Positions 24,190 to 34,757 of a stretch of DNA of 64,000 nucleotides are shown here, piece by piece. Source of the stretch: Paraspadella gotoi. Lineage: Eukaryota > Chaetognatha. The notes beneath the pieces are model-generated. The model had not been told where the DNA came from. It did not search any database and was given only the letters and a program-made list of their open reading frames with translations. Where the stretch lies: NCBI GenBank assembly GCA_051294375.1, contig CM119264.1:17980673-18044672 (forward strand), in the 5' to 3' direction. The position numbers and the translations under genes were made by a program. Each line of letters starts with the position of its first letter. Within the stretch, counting starts at the first letter, position 1.

Positions 24190-24441
24190 CTACCCCTTCC
24201 CGACCCCCGCCTCCATCCGCTCCACGGCGTCGGCCTCCAACTCTTCCTTCGTCGGCTTCCAACTTTTTTCTTTCGTTTCGACGCCGTGCTTGAGGTTTTC
24301 CCCGGCGTGGCCGCCCGAGACCGCGGAAAGAACTTTATCGTGAGGAACGACGCCCGACTTGTCGGTCACCTCCGTCGGCTTGAGGCTTTTGGGGTCGAAC
24401 TCGGCAATATCGGGCAAAGGCAAATCCCGTTTGTCCGACAT
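24190..24441 (-). CDS. Beta-thymosin / WH2-type actin-monomer-binding protein (83 aa)
   Basis: Beta-thymosins bind G-actin and control the monomer pool and filament growth in the cytoplasm. The frame starts MSDKRDLP, like the classic thymosin N-terminus, and holds two thymosin-type units. The first, about residues 11-40, has a FDPKSLKPTEVTDKS core (compare FDKSKLKKTETQEKN). The second, about residues 50-80, has an ENLKHGVETKEK core followed by PTKEELEAD (compare LKHTETNEKN and PTKE-IEAE). Unit 1 is divergent after the core and unit 2 has one extra Gly between LKH and ETKEK. At 83 aa it fits a two-repeat protein, between 43-44 aa vertebrate forms and the three-repeat fly Ciboulot. The ATG at 24441 opens a single uninterrupted coding exon ending in TAG, with an AATAAA about 170 bases downstream. 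It is antisense to ephrin and about 950 bases past the ephrin donor, so it may be nested in ephrin intron 1. Confidence 0.8.
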   Translation of the reverse strand: MSDKRDLPLPDIAEFDPKSLKPTEVTDKSGVVPHDKVLSAVSGGHAGENLKHGVETKEKSWKPTKEELEADAVERMEAGVGKG

Positions 24442-24834
24442 TTTTAGCCTCTTCCGTCCGTCTTTGAAGAAATTAATAAAGAGTTAATTAAAGAGGGAAA
24501 TAAAGAGGGAATTAATATAACGTATCAGGCGGTACACTTAAAAAATATCTTTAACATGTAATCACCTCGTCTAGATTTTAATTGAGAAAGCGTGGCATCA
24601 ATAAGAGTGAGGAATAAACGAAATCAGAAAGGGAGAGAAAGAATCCATTTTAGGGAATAAGAATGACAAATGAACAATTGAATGACAAATGAAGACCTTT
24701 GCCTCTTGTCTTTCGATGTTCGTCGAAGTCGGCGAGGGTTTTCGGCGAAGATTTGACGCTTCCGCCGATAAACTGAGTCTCTTCGAAAGAGAGCGTCTGT
24801 AGTGAGAAGTCAACTGAGTCCTTGGAAAATCTCT

Positions 24835-24840
24835 CCGTCG

Positions 24841-24887
<47 letters not shown>

Positions 24888-24890
24888 TTT
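24835..24890. repeat. (GTC)n array
   Basis: A pure GTC run of about 17 units in B1. B2 (35143-35205) is heavily interrupted at the same place. Confidence 0.93.
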
Positions 24891-25059
24891 CATACTCACG
24901 GGATATGGAAGATTCTTGCGAAAAAAATCGACTTTGACAAAATTTTCGATGTCGAAGCAAAATTTTGATGAACTCGAAATTCAACGAGTGAAACTTTTTC
25001 GCTGAAGATCGATTCTATCTCGTATTCCTTTCCGAGCTTTTGTTTGCTCGAGTGAAGTC

Positions 25060-25063
<4 letters not shown>

Positions 25064-25137
<74 letters not shown>
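25064..25137. repeat. (GA)n array
   Basis: A pure GA run of about 70 bases; interrupted in B2 (35387-35470). Confidence 0.95.
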
Positions 25138-25295
25138 AGAGAGGTGTTTCCCGCGACATAAACGGGTCGGGCGGCGCCGCGCCGGATCAAAGGAGATTTG
25201 AAACTCTGATTCGATTTGGTCTTCCGACTCCCGACTTTCTGTCCGTTTGTCTGTCTGTCCTTAATGCTTGCTTTTTACTTTCCTATTCTCTCATT

Positions 25296-25560
25296 CAGTT
25301 TCTTTTCTTTCTTTGTTTCTTTGTTTCTTTATTTTTTCTTTCTTTCTTTCTGTCTGTCTTGCTATATTTTCTCTTTCTGTTTCTGTTTCTGTTTCTCTTT
25401 GCTGTATTTTCTCTTTCTCCCGTTTTATTCTTTTCTTTCTTTCTTTCTTTCTTTCTTTGTTTCTTTATTTTTTCTTTCTTTCTTTCTGTCTGTCTTGCTA
25501 TATTTTCTCTTTCTGTTTCTCTTTGCTGTATTTTCTCTTTCTCCCGTTTTATTCTTTTCC
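25296..25560. repeat. T/C-rich (TTTC)n-derived tandem block
   Basis: Two near-identical blocks of about 130 bases share TTTCTTTCTTTCTGTCTGTC and TCTCTTTCTCCCGTTTTATTC. B2 carries both blocks (35640-35905). Confidence 0.85.
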
Positions 25561-25856
25561 CCCCTCTTTTTTCCTTTTTGTTTTCCTCCTTTTCTCCTTT
25601 TAATGCAAACGTCGATGCTTCGACGTCACAAGATTACGTTTGTCTGACGCGAAAAAAAAAAAGAATGGAAGAAAAAAGAAAAAAAGGAACTCAACGAAAA
25701 AGAAAAAAGAAGAAAAGAAAAATGGAGGCAAAAGCGAAATTCTCCACAAAGATTCTTCTCCTTCAGATTTTAAGGAGAAAAGAATTGGGCTGAGCGAAAA
25801 TAAGCAAAATAATAGGAATTTAAAAAAAAGCATTAAAAAGAATAAGCTTAAACCTA

Positions 25857-25965
25857 GAGAGAGAGAGAAGGGAGAGAGAGGGAGAGAGAGGGAGAGAGAA
25901 GGGAGGAGAAAGAGAGAGAGAGAGTGAGAGAGAGAGGGAGAAGAGAAGAGAGGAGAGAGAGAGAG

Positions 25966-26005
<40 letters not shown>
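25857..26005. repeat. (GA)n array
   Basis: An interrupted GA run flanked by purine-rich DNA (25640-25855 and 26040-26215). Confidence 0.92.
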
Positions 26006-26007
<2 letters not shown>

Positions 26008-26229
26008 GGCACGAGAAAAAGGGATTTAAGCGAATGTCGAAAACAGCGAAAGTCGAAGCGGAAACAAAGAAAAAGATTAAAAAAGTGGAAATAGACGAGG
26101 AAACCGAAAAAAATAAGAAAAGAAAGGGATATAAAAAGAAAGAAATAAATATAAAAAAAGAAATAAGGACAAAAATAAAAATACGACAAAAAGAAAGACT
26201 TTATCGGTTTCCCAAAAATTTCTTTCTTC

Positions 26230-27330
26230 ACATAAGATGAAAGTTAATCGTCATCGTGGTCGTCGCTTTTGACGTCGTCGTCGTCGTCGTCGTCGCTTTT
26301 GACGTCGTCGCTTTTGACGTCGTCAAAAAGGGAGAAATAAGATTGAAGGGAAAATGGAAAAAAAAAAGAAAAGAAATCCAATCTAAGTGAAAGTTTTGTC
26401 TGCATCCCGCCTCAACGCTGTCGGCGTTTTGTCGGCGCTTTGTCGTCCAGCTCATCTCCCTCTTTGTCTGTCTCTTTTTAAGAAGGAAGGTGAGGTTCGT
26501 ACGGCGAGGAGCGACAAAGACTTGTAAGACATTCGAGCATTCTGTCTCAAATCCTGACACTTACAATATAATATATGAACCGCTATAAAAAAAACTGCTC
26601 AAAACTTGTAAATCGTTGTAAAGAGAAATTGAAATATTTCTTTTGAAAGCATCTATATAAAAATAAGTTGAATGAAATCCAGACCCCGCTCAGTTCGGTT
26701 AATATTTCTTAACACACGGGGTGAATAAAATGGACTGGGTGTAAACAAATTTGAATATTGTGGAAACATGCACGAGCAGCTCTCCGTCCGTTGTACACAA
26801 GTTCCCGAACTTCGGACCGGGCTTTTTGTCACTACAGGTGGGTAGACACCCGTCGAGCTTTCTCATGTGAATCAGCAGGGAGCGAACCCGAGTTCTTGGG
26901 TTGGGAGGAGCTCGTGCTAAGTCCGGCGCCATAAGTGATTCTCACGAGTAACGGGGTATGAAATACTGCCGCTACAATATGAAAGTAACGAAGGCGAGAA
27001 AAGAAGAGAGAAATATGGGGATGGCAGTCTTTGTAATTTATGATCGCTGCCAGCAGCCGCGAAAAATACGGCGAACGAGAGTAGCGACGGAAAATATATA
27101 AAATAAAAAGAAGAGAATAAAATAATAAAAAAAAAAGAAAAACTTATGAAAAAGAGAAAGAAAAGTCGAAGGAGAGATTTGTCTTGATTTTATTCGAATT
27201 AACTTGATCTTGGAAGAAAAGAGCCGGAAGGTTGGGAGAGAGGAGGGACGGGGGAAGAGAGAGAGAGATATGGCGTGAAAGAGTGGGTGAGATTAAAAAC
27301 GAAGAAAAGTTTCGGGGTTTATTTTGGTTT
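26230..27330. other. B1 right end, no supported gene
   Basis: GTC tracts at 26270-26325, then a non-repetitive stretch (26690-26940) with CACTACAG|GTGGGT, a possible donor, and the palindrome AAGTTCCCGAACTT at 26799-26812. No frame there is convincing in both copies. Confidence 0.45.
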
Positions 27331-27335
27331 TGAAT

Positions 27336-27360
27336 NNNNNNNNNNNNNNNNNNNNNNNNN
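27336..27360. other. 25-N gap between B1 and B2
   Basis: A run of exactly 25 N between the end of one B copy and the start of the next. Confidence 0.99.
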
Positions 27361-28689
27361 TAAAGACGATTTGACTGAAAAAAGAGTAAAAGTCTGCCTC
27401 GCTATCTTATTCATTTTTCGTTTGTTTTATTTTGGACCACCGAACGTCGAACTCACTCGAATTGGAAGATTATCTTCCCGACAAAAATCGACTCAATCGC
27501 AAATTGGAAAAGCAAAAATGATAAGAAAAAAAAAAAAAAAAAAAAACCGTCGAAACTGGAAACGACGTACCACGCCTCGACGAATTCAAAACTCGATACG
27601 ACATACCACGCTTCGGCCTAACTCATCGTCAAATTTATACGAAGTCGTCGTAGTCGACACAAACCCGACACATTTTTCGCATTTTATCGCGTTGGAGAAA
27701 AAAGAGATTCATTTTTTCCATTCAGATTCCATAGGCGCAGTCATCCATAATTATTTTTTCCCTTTCTCCGCCTGACGCCAGAGACCGCCATAGACCGCCA
27801 TAGAACGCTTTCATCGGTTTTCAGCTCGTGGAATCGAGGAATTCGCCGTCGGCGTCACTCAACATTTCTCTTGCCTTCACGCGACCTCTCACACTCCTTT
27901 TCCAAAAAGTTCACGCTTTCGCCCCAGAGGCGATCACGATTTTTCACCCCATATCTCTTTCCTTTCATGCTTTTTTTTTCGATCTTACGAAGAAGTGAGT
28001 GTCAACTCTATTTTCTTCGCAATATTCTTTAAAATTATTATAATATTACTTTTCTATGTTAAGTAAGGAGGAAACCGATGACGAGCTAAAACGAATGATT
28101 TATAGTAAATTCATAGAAATACTCTTCGCTGAAATCTGAAGATATTAACTTGGTAATTTTCAATAGGCGAACTCAAAAAAAAAAAAAAAAAAAAATCAAA
28201 TGGGAGGAACCATTTTTTCTTCCTTTCCTCTCTTCGCCCCACTCACCTCACAATCTCGACTTCATTTCTTCGTAGTCGTTGTCGTCGTTGTCGTCCTCTG
28301 CCCTCAGCTTTTAAGAACGCTTGACGAGGATGCAAGGTAGGGAGCATGGCATGGCAAAACCATTGATGACCTCCGACATTTAATCTTGCGAGTAAGTCTA
28401 CAAATTTTAAAAAAAGCATCATCATCATCATTATCATCATCATCATCATCATCATGCGTCATCATCATCATCATCTTTTTTTTCACGCTGTCCGCGTATA
28501 CCGACGCGGGCGTCGGCGTCTTTGCCTCTTCTGGCATCTGGAAGAAGATGCAGGCGAAGACGCTTCCCATTCATTCAAAAGCCTGACAGGTGCAAGACTC
28601 GCGCCTGGGAGTGTGGGACTGAGGGAAGGAAAAAGAGAGCGAGGGATGAGAGGGAGAAAGAGAAACTGAAGAGAGAGAGAGGAGAGAGA

Positions 28690-28990
28690 GAGTGAAAAAA
28701 AGAAATAGTAGTGAAGAAGTTGTGAGATCTGGCGTCGATCGAAAGCGAGTGACGAGTTGGTCATCTTCCCTTCATTTCAGCGGGCCGATCGACCTTTACT
28801 TCAGAGAAAGTAAAAAGAGAGAGAGAGTGGACGAGAGAGAGCGTGAGAGATAGAGAGAGAGAGAGAGTAAAAAAAAAAATAAAATAGCTTTGAAAAAGTT
28901 GTGAGATCTGGCGTCGATCGGAAAGGAGTGACGAGTTGGTCATCTTCCCTTCATTTCAGCGGCCTATCGACCTTTGACTTCAGAGAAAGA
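28690..28990. repeat. Diverged ~179-base tandem duplication present only in B2
   Basis: GTGAGATCTGGCGTCGATCG followed by the GAGTGACGAGTTGGTCATC block appears at 28722 and again at 28901. B1 has it once (about 18507-18600). The two units differ by substitutions, so this is not a simple read duplication. Confidence 0.75.
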
Positions 28991-29068
<78 letters not shown>

Positions 29069-29581
29069 AGAGAGGAGAGACCAAAGGAGGAGAAAGATGA
29101 GCGGAATTAGAATTAAAATGAAACTTAATGGCGGGGGCTTCAGTCACTATTTTTGGACCTTCACAAAAGGCTACTTTACTAAAGACAGTCTTTTGTTTGT
29201 CTAACTTAACTATTACTTAATGGGGTAAAAAAAAAACGGTAAGTCACAGCCAAACCTATAAAAGCGTAAGTAGTTTTTTATATAAAAAAACAGCGTGACG
29301 CCGACGACGACCACGACGACGACGACGACGACGACGACGACGTCACAAAGAAGCAATCCTGGCTCGATAAAAAGACTGGAACAAATGACACACTCTTCAT
29401 GGTACCTTCCAAGAAAGATCCTAACCTAACATATATTCTATCAATTGGTGAAATGTTAATGAATTTTGTAAGTATTTTTTTAAAGTTATCATGTTAAGTC
29501 TAAAGCTACGTCAGCTGATAATATGAATGGGTATTGATTACAAAAACAGTTGCATTTGTCCAAACTGAGAGAGAGAGGAGA

Positions 29582-29620
<39 letters not shown>

Positions 29621-29625
29621 AGAGA

Positions 29626-29657
<32 letters not shown>

Positions 29658-29888
29658 AAGAGATGACGAAAACACGAAAAGAACAAAAGAACCGTTAGTT
29701 AGATTTGAATAACCTGTAAACCAACTGTTTCTATGTAATCAAAACAGTTTTAAAAAAGAATCAATATAAATAAATACGTATATAAAAAATACGCAGAAGG
29801 AGTAAATGTTGATGTTAGTAATCGTGGTTTTTGCCCCCGCCCCCCCTCGCTTCGACTCTCAATGTTCTTTCATCATTCATCTTTCGTA

Positions 29889-30128
29889 TTAAAAGATTGA
29901 CCTTTTCTCCGCAGGTCTCCCCCGCGTTTCCTCTTCCTCCTCCTCCTCCTCCTCTTCCTCCTCCTCCTCCTCTTTCAGAGATTCGAATTTGTTCGGCCTT
30001 GCTTCTTTATTCACAGACGAATTCCTGACCAGATTTTCTACGAGGGCGTCGAATGTTTTGCTTGATGATAGCGGTTTTTTTAAAGTTGTCGACTCGTTTG
30101 TAGCGATGAGGGAAGTGTTTATTTTCAT
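29889..30128 (-). CDS. Candidate ORF with poly-Glu tract, open in B2 only
   Basis: In B2 the minus strand opens with ATG at 30128 and reads MKINTSLIATNESTTLKKPL and onward to a run of about 15 Glu from a (GAG)n tract, ending EKRSIF. In B1 (about 19450-19665) the same bases differ by several one-base indels and the frame closes within 16 codons. Either B1 has errors here or the B2 frame is accidental. No family recognised. Confidence 0.2.
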   Translation of the reverse strand: MKINTSLIATNESTTLKKPLSSSKTFDALVENLVRNSSVNKEARPNKFESLKEEEEEEEEEEEEEEETRGRPAEKRSIF

Positions 30129-30132
30129 TTAT

Positions 30133-30219
<87 letters not shown>

Positions 30220-31069
30220 ACTTTCCAACCACTTTCCTCCTTTCTTTCCCGCCACATCCCGTCACTCTCTCTGATATCAATTTACGAGTAAAAGCTTTTT
30301 CTTGTCTCCTTTTATGCCCGAGATACCTGACTAGGTTCCGTTCTTTCAAAGGCCAACGCTTGTTACTTCGGTGTTTACTTTAAGTCGAAAAAAAACAAAC
30401 AGGGCCGCAAGAAGTGAAGACCCCGGGGTAAGGAAGAAGCAAGGAAGAGGCTATCAAATTTTATTGACAATCCATTCTAAATTTCAAAGGCAAACAGCGA
30501 CAGATCTCCACCGACACAAGATCGCCTGAAGTGACTCTCGGGAGATATTTTATGGTCGTCGAATGGACACAAAGTCATACTTATGTATAATATATATTAT
30601 ATTATTATTATTATTATTATATTTTTATAATATATTAATATATATTACGTATGTATAATATATTTATGTATATTAAATTTATTCATGATATAACTTTTTT
30701 GGCCAAAAAATTATCAGTACACATTCCACAAACATTAAGGGTATCCATATGAATATCCAGTAGAAAAAAAAAAATAAAAAAATCATAAGCGAAAAAATTC
30801 ACTGAAATTCACTAATAACAATAATATCTTATATCCCTCATGCAAAATTTTTCACATCTTTAAAAATCGGAAAGAACTTTTGGAACTCAATTTGTCGAGT
30901 AAAAAATCCCATGGTCGTCCAGAGGTTCTCATCCTTGATGTGATTATTTATGTATTATTTTACTCCTGCGACGTGAGATAATGGTGTTTTTACTGTCTCC
31001 ACGCGAACGATGTCTCTCTGTCTCTCTCTCTTCTCTCTCTCTCTCTCTCTCTTCTCTTCTCTCTCTCTC

Positions 31070-31121
<52 letters not shown>

Positions 31122-31930
31122 CAACGATTTGTCTCTCCATCTTTATCCCTTTTTTCTATTTTCCTCTATTTTTTTTCTCTCCTCTCTCCTTGTTTCTCCG
31201 ACTCTGTATTTCAATTTTTTTCAATCTCTTTAACTCACTCCGTATTTTTTTTTACGCGTCTGTCACTTTCTGTTTCTCCTCGTATCCTTTTCTCATTTTC
31301 TCCCTTTCCTCCCTCTCTACTCCCTCTCTCTCTTCGCTCCTTCGACACCATCTTTTCTCTCCCCGTCGCTCGTCATGCTTCTTTCTTGGGATGAATTTCG
31401 ACTTTTAATGCCTTCGAGTTGAGACTCTAGTCCCGCGTCGTCACGGGGCGAGGCGCTTAAGCATCTTTTCCCGCGGCTCCGATTGACGAACCGTCTCGTC
31501 GCCTCGACGCCATTGGGTAGGATTCTTCAAACGACTTATTCTATTTTGTATCCGAGAAACGAGAACGCGATTGGTCGAAACGCGCGCAACGAGGTCGCTC
31601 AATGGAGGGATTCCTCGTGGCGGGAAGATAACGTAGAAAAGAATCGATAGTGAAGAGAGGGAGAGAGCGAGAGAAACGGAGAGAGAAAACAAAAAGAAAA
31701 GGAAAAAAAAAGCGAAGAAAGCGAAAAGAAAGAATATGGAACGAAAAAAAAAAAAATACCAGAGAGAAAGAATGAAGTCCGCGCAGAATGAAATTCTGGG
31801 CTTCTGACACGAGCTTTGTTGTGCGTGGAGGGAGAGAGAACGAGCAAAGAGACTGTGTTATAGAAAATATGGGGAGACGAAAGAAGAAAGAAAGAAAGAG
31901 AGAGATGAGAGAGAGGAGAGAGAGAGGAGA

Positions 31931-31966
<36 letters not shown>

Positions 31967-32670
31967 TTCAGTGCAAAAGCTGAAAGGAGGCGGTGTTATA
32001 GACTACGTGACCTCATTACATGATGACCCTACAATGATAGTTCCGGTTGTTAACAGGGTTATGTGTGAGAGAGAGAGAAAGCAGGAGAAAATAGAAAGAG
32101 AGACGGATGAGAGGGTGAGAAGAGCGAAACAGTTTTAATCCGCGAATACGAAGGATCCACTCCTGCGTAAAGAACGATAACGAGGGAGTAATAAAAGGAA
32201 GAAGAGTAAAAGCGGATAAAAAATTTACTGAGTGAAAAAAAGAAACTAAGTGTAAAACTAGAAGTAAAACTGCCGATAGCAGAAACGATAACGCTCAAGT
32301 TTCAATCATATCTCGCTTTGGTCAGTGAATTTAAAATCCAAAGTTTAAATTCTCTTTCGCTTCGAGTTCTGTGGTCAACCAAAACTTGAAGCTAATTTTT
32401 AAAAGTCACAGATATTTTTATTATATATTTTTTCTGTTTTTGTTTTCTTTCCGAATTACATTTTTGCTACCAAAATATTATTGTACTACAATCTCCTGTT
32501 TCTCCTCACAGAAAATGACCTGAACGACGTGAAACCGATCTGCCAAGATCGAAAGTTTTTTCTCACAGATCAAGGACGTCACCGTCACCGTCACCGTCAT
32601 CGTCGACGCCGTCATCGTCGCATCGTCGACGCGCATCTTCAACTCCTTCGACTCCAAACTCAGCGTTGAG

Positions 32671-33664
32671 ATGTTCCTTCTTCTCGAGGACATCGACGCC
32701 GGTGGGTTCCGGCGTTCCTCGTCGGCCGCCCGCTTTTTGGCACCGTCGGACTCAGAACGGCGAGAGATGACGGCGCCGTTGAAGCCTTCATCGTCGCATT
32801 GCAGACGAAAGGCGCTGCCGGTGTCGTCGTCGTCGTCGTCGTCGTCGTCATCGACGTCGAGTCGCGATTCGGATTTTCGATCGTCGATTTCTCGTCGCCG
32901 ATCGAATCTTTGAGAGAAGATCGACTGCGACGCCATCGACGAGAGCGTCGATAACGCCACTCACCCCCTTCGCCTCCTCCGCCTCTACCCCTCTCTCCCC
33001 CTTTCACCCCCGATTTCCCTCCTTCACGACTCAGCTCCTCATTCTCCTCGATCGAAAATAGATGGGTCCACCGCCGGAGCCGCGCCGCCGTCGCCAACGG
33101 AATTCGGGCGCCGGTTCTCGCGTCTCAGATGAGAGGGCGGAGGCCGGCGTTGAAGATCGTCGGAAGCGACCAAAGACGGCGGCGCTGGCCTCTGCGACGA
33201 CGAGGCCCGAGCGTTCTATCGTCGACCGTTTTAACGTCTCCGTCGCCGAACTCTGCAACGAATCGGCCGGTTTCGGGACGAATCAATTGTCGCCGAGTCG
33301 TCGTCCGCCGCCGCCGTCGTCGCCGCTAACGCCGCCGTCACCCGAAACTTTACTCAAGCTTTTTCCCGTCACGTCCTTCACTTTTTCACCGGCCATCGTC
33401 GCGTTCGTCGTCGTCGGCATCGTCGCCTCATCGACGTCCATCTCATAAAAACTTTTGGCCTTTCGTCTGTGCGATGTACTTCGACTCGTCTCACCTCCGT
33501 CGCTCAAAAGATGGCGCTTCGTAACGGCGGCGGCGGCGTCGTCGTCGTCGCTGGCACCGTCTCCCTCGTGCTCACGATCCTCATTACTCGACCCTCGTGA
33601 CGTCGACCGACTCCGCCGAGTTAAGAGTCTTGGACCCAATCTACTGGAACTCTTCTAACCCAAT
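32671..33664 (+). pseudogene. Second, frameshifted copy of the ephrin exon (probable assembly duplicate)
   Basis: This matches 22232-23238 over its whole length, with the same flanks, the same upstream CTCCTCACAG and the same GTGAGT donor after CCCAAT. It carries scattered one- or few-base insertions and deletions, for example loss of bases in the codons just before the VLDPIYWNSSNP-encoding stretch, so no single frame spans it. The indels are spread evenly and do not look like selection or decay of one reading frame. The copy lies in B2, whose left edge is a 25-N gap. I read it as an uncorrected long-read version of the same exon, not a second gene. A genuine recent duplicate pseudogene is the alternative. 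Confidence 0.7.
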
Positions 33665-33941
33665 GTGAGTTTGATGGGGGAGAAGAGAAAAAGAGAAAGA
33701 GAGAGTGAGATAATAAGAGAAAGAAAGACAAAGAAAGACAAAGAAAGACCAGAGGAAAAACATATTCAGTAAAAACCATTATTACTATGTCTATGACATT
33801 CTGGCATTTTGACGTCAGTTTTGGATTCGTATTAAATTGCTAAATAATTATAAATTCTTTGTCTGAGACTGAACAGATTATTGAAAAAAAAATAAGAAAG
33901 ATGGAAAAAACTCGATGGAGAGTAAGAGAGAGAAATGGGAG

Positions 33942-33977
<36 letters not shown>

Positions 33978-33985
33978 TGAGAGAA

Positions 33986-34033
<48 letters not shown>

Positions 34034-34161
34034 GGGGCGATTCATGCTCCCTTTTTGTTGCCGTGGGACGGAAAAACGCATTTCAACGGAATATCGGATA
34101 ACATTTATTGGCTAAAGCGAAAAGCTTTCATCGAATTCTCTCATTAGAATTGCATCTAAAC

Positions 34162-34241
<80 letters not shown>

Positions 34242-34514
34242 GACGGAGGATTCGCCAATTTTCGTTGTTTGTTCTTCTTTCTTTCTCGGCTCCTCCTCCT
34301 CATCCCTCTTCGCCGCTCTCGTCAAACATCCTCACCTTTCCTCCTTTATTGTTTCATCAAACAAATTGTTTTTTTTCTTAATTTTTTTCATCTCTTTTTA
34401 TTCTCTTCCTCGCCTTAGTCCCTTCCCAAAAGACTGCTCTCAACCGCCCTGTTTTCTCCATCGCACTCACCCCCCTCAATTTTCTTATCCCCCATTCCAA
34501 CGCCTCGTTTCTCT

Positions 34515-34757
34515 CTACCCCTTCCCGACCCCGCCTCCATCCGCTCCACGGCGTCGGCCTCCAACTCTCCTTCGTCGGCTTCAACTTTTTTCTTTCGTTT
34601 CGACGCCGTGCTTGAGTGTTTTACCCCGGCGTGGCCGCGAGACCGCGGAAAGAACTTTATCGTGAGGAACGACGCCCGACTTGTCGTCACCTCCGTCGGC
34701 TGAGGTTTGGGGTCGAACTCGCAATATCGGGCAAAGGCAAATCCCGTTTGTCGACAT
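34515..34757 (-). pseudogene. Second, frameshifted copy of the beta-thymosin gene (probable assembly duplicate)
   Basis: This matches 24190-24441 from ATG to TAG and in both flanks, but is about nine bases shorter. A base is missing within the first five codons (TCGGAC reads TCGAC), and more indels follow near the LKH and KPTKE codons, so the protein is not readable in one frame; the motif fragment ELEADAVERMEAG survives in one frame. The same TTTATT (AATAAA on the minus strand) lies downstream. It belongs to B2, so sequencing noise is the simplest explanation. Confidence 0.7.

Larger units (their letters stand above)
17153..27335. repeat. Copy B1 of a 10.2 kb direct duplication
   Basis: It is collinear with 27361-37761. 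It contains the ephrin exon, the intact thymosin gene, several GA/CT arrays, an AT-rich (ATT)n patch at 20155-20260 and a 167-N gap at 23530. It ends at a 25-N gap within TTTTGGTTTTGAAT. Confidence 0.9.

Noticed and set aside
26699-26932. Non-repetitive minus frame (77 codons) near the B1 right end as a gene
   Set aside because: It is not kept in B2, has no recognisable motif, and competing plus frames with a possible donor exist.
24900-27335. Ephrin exon 2 (rest of the receptor-binding domain)
   Set aside because: No frame shows the expected conserved Cys or the D-x-[IV]-x-C-P motif in either copy.
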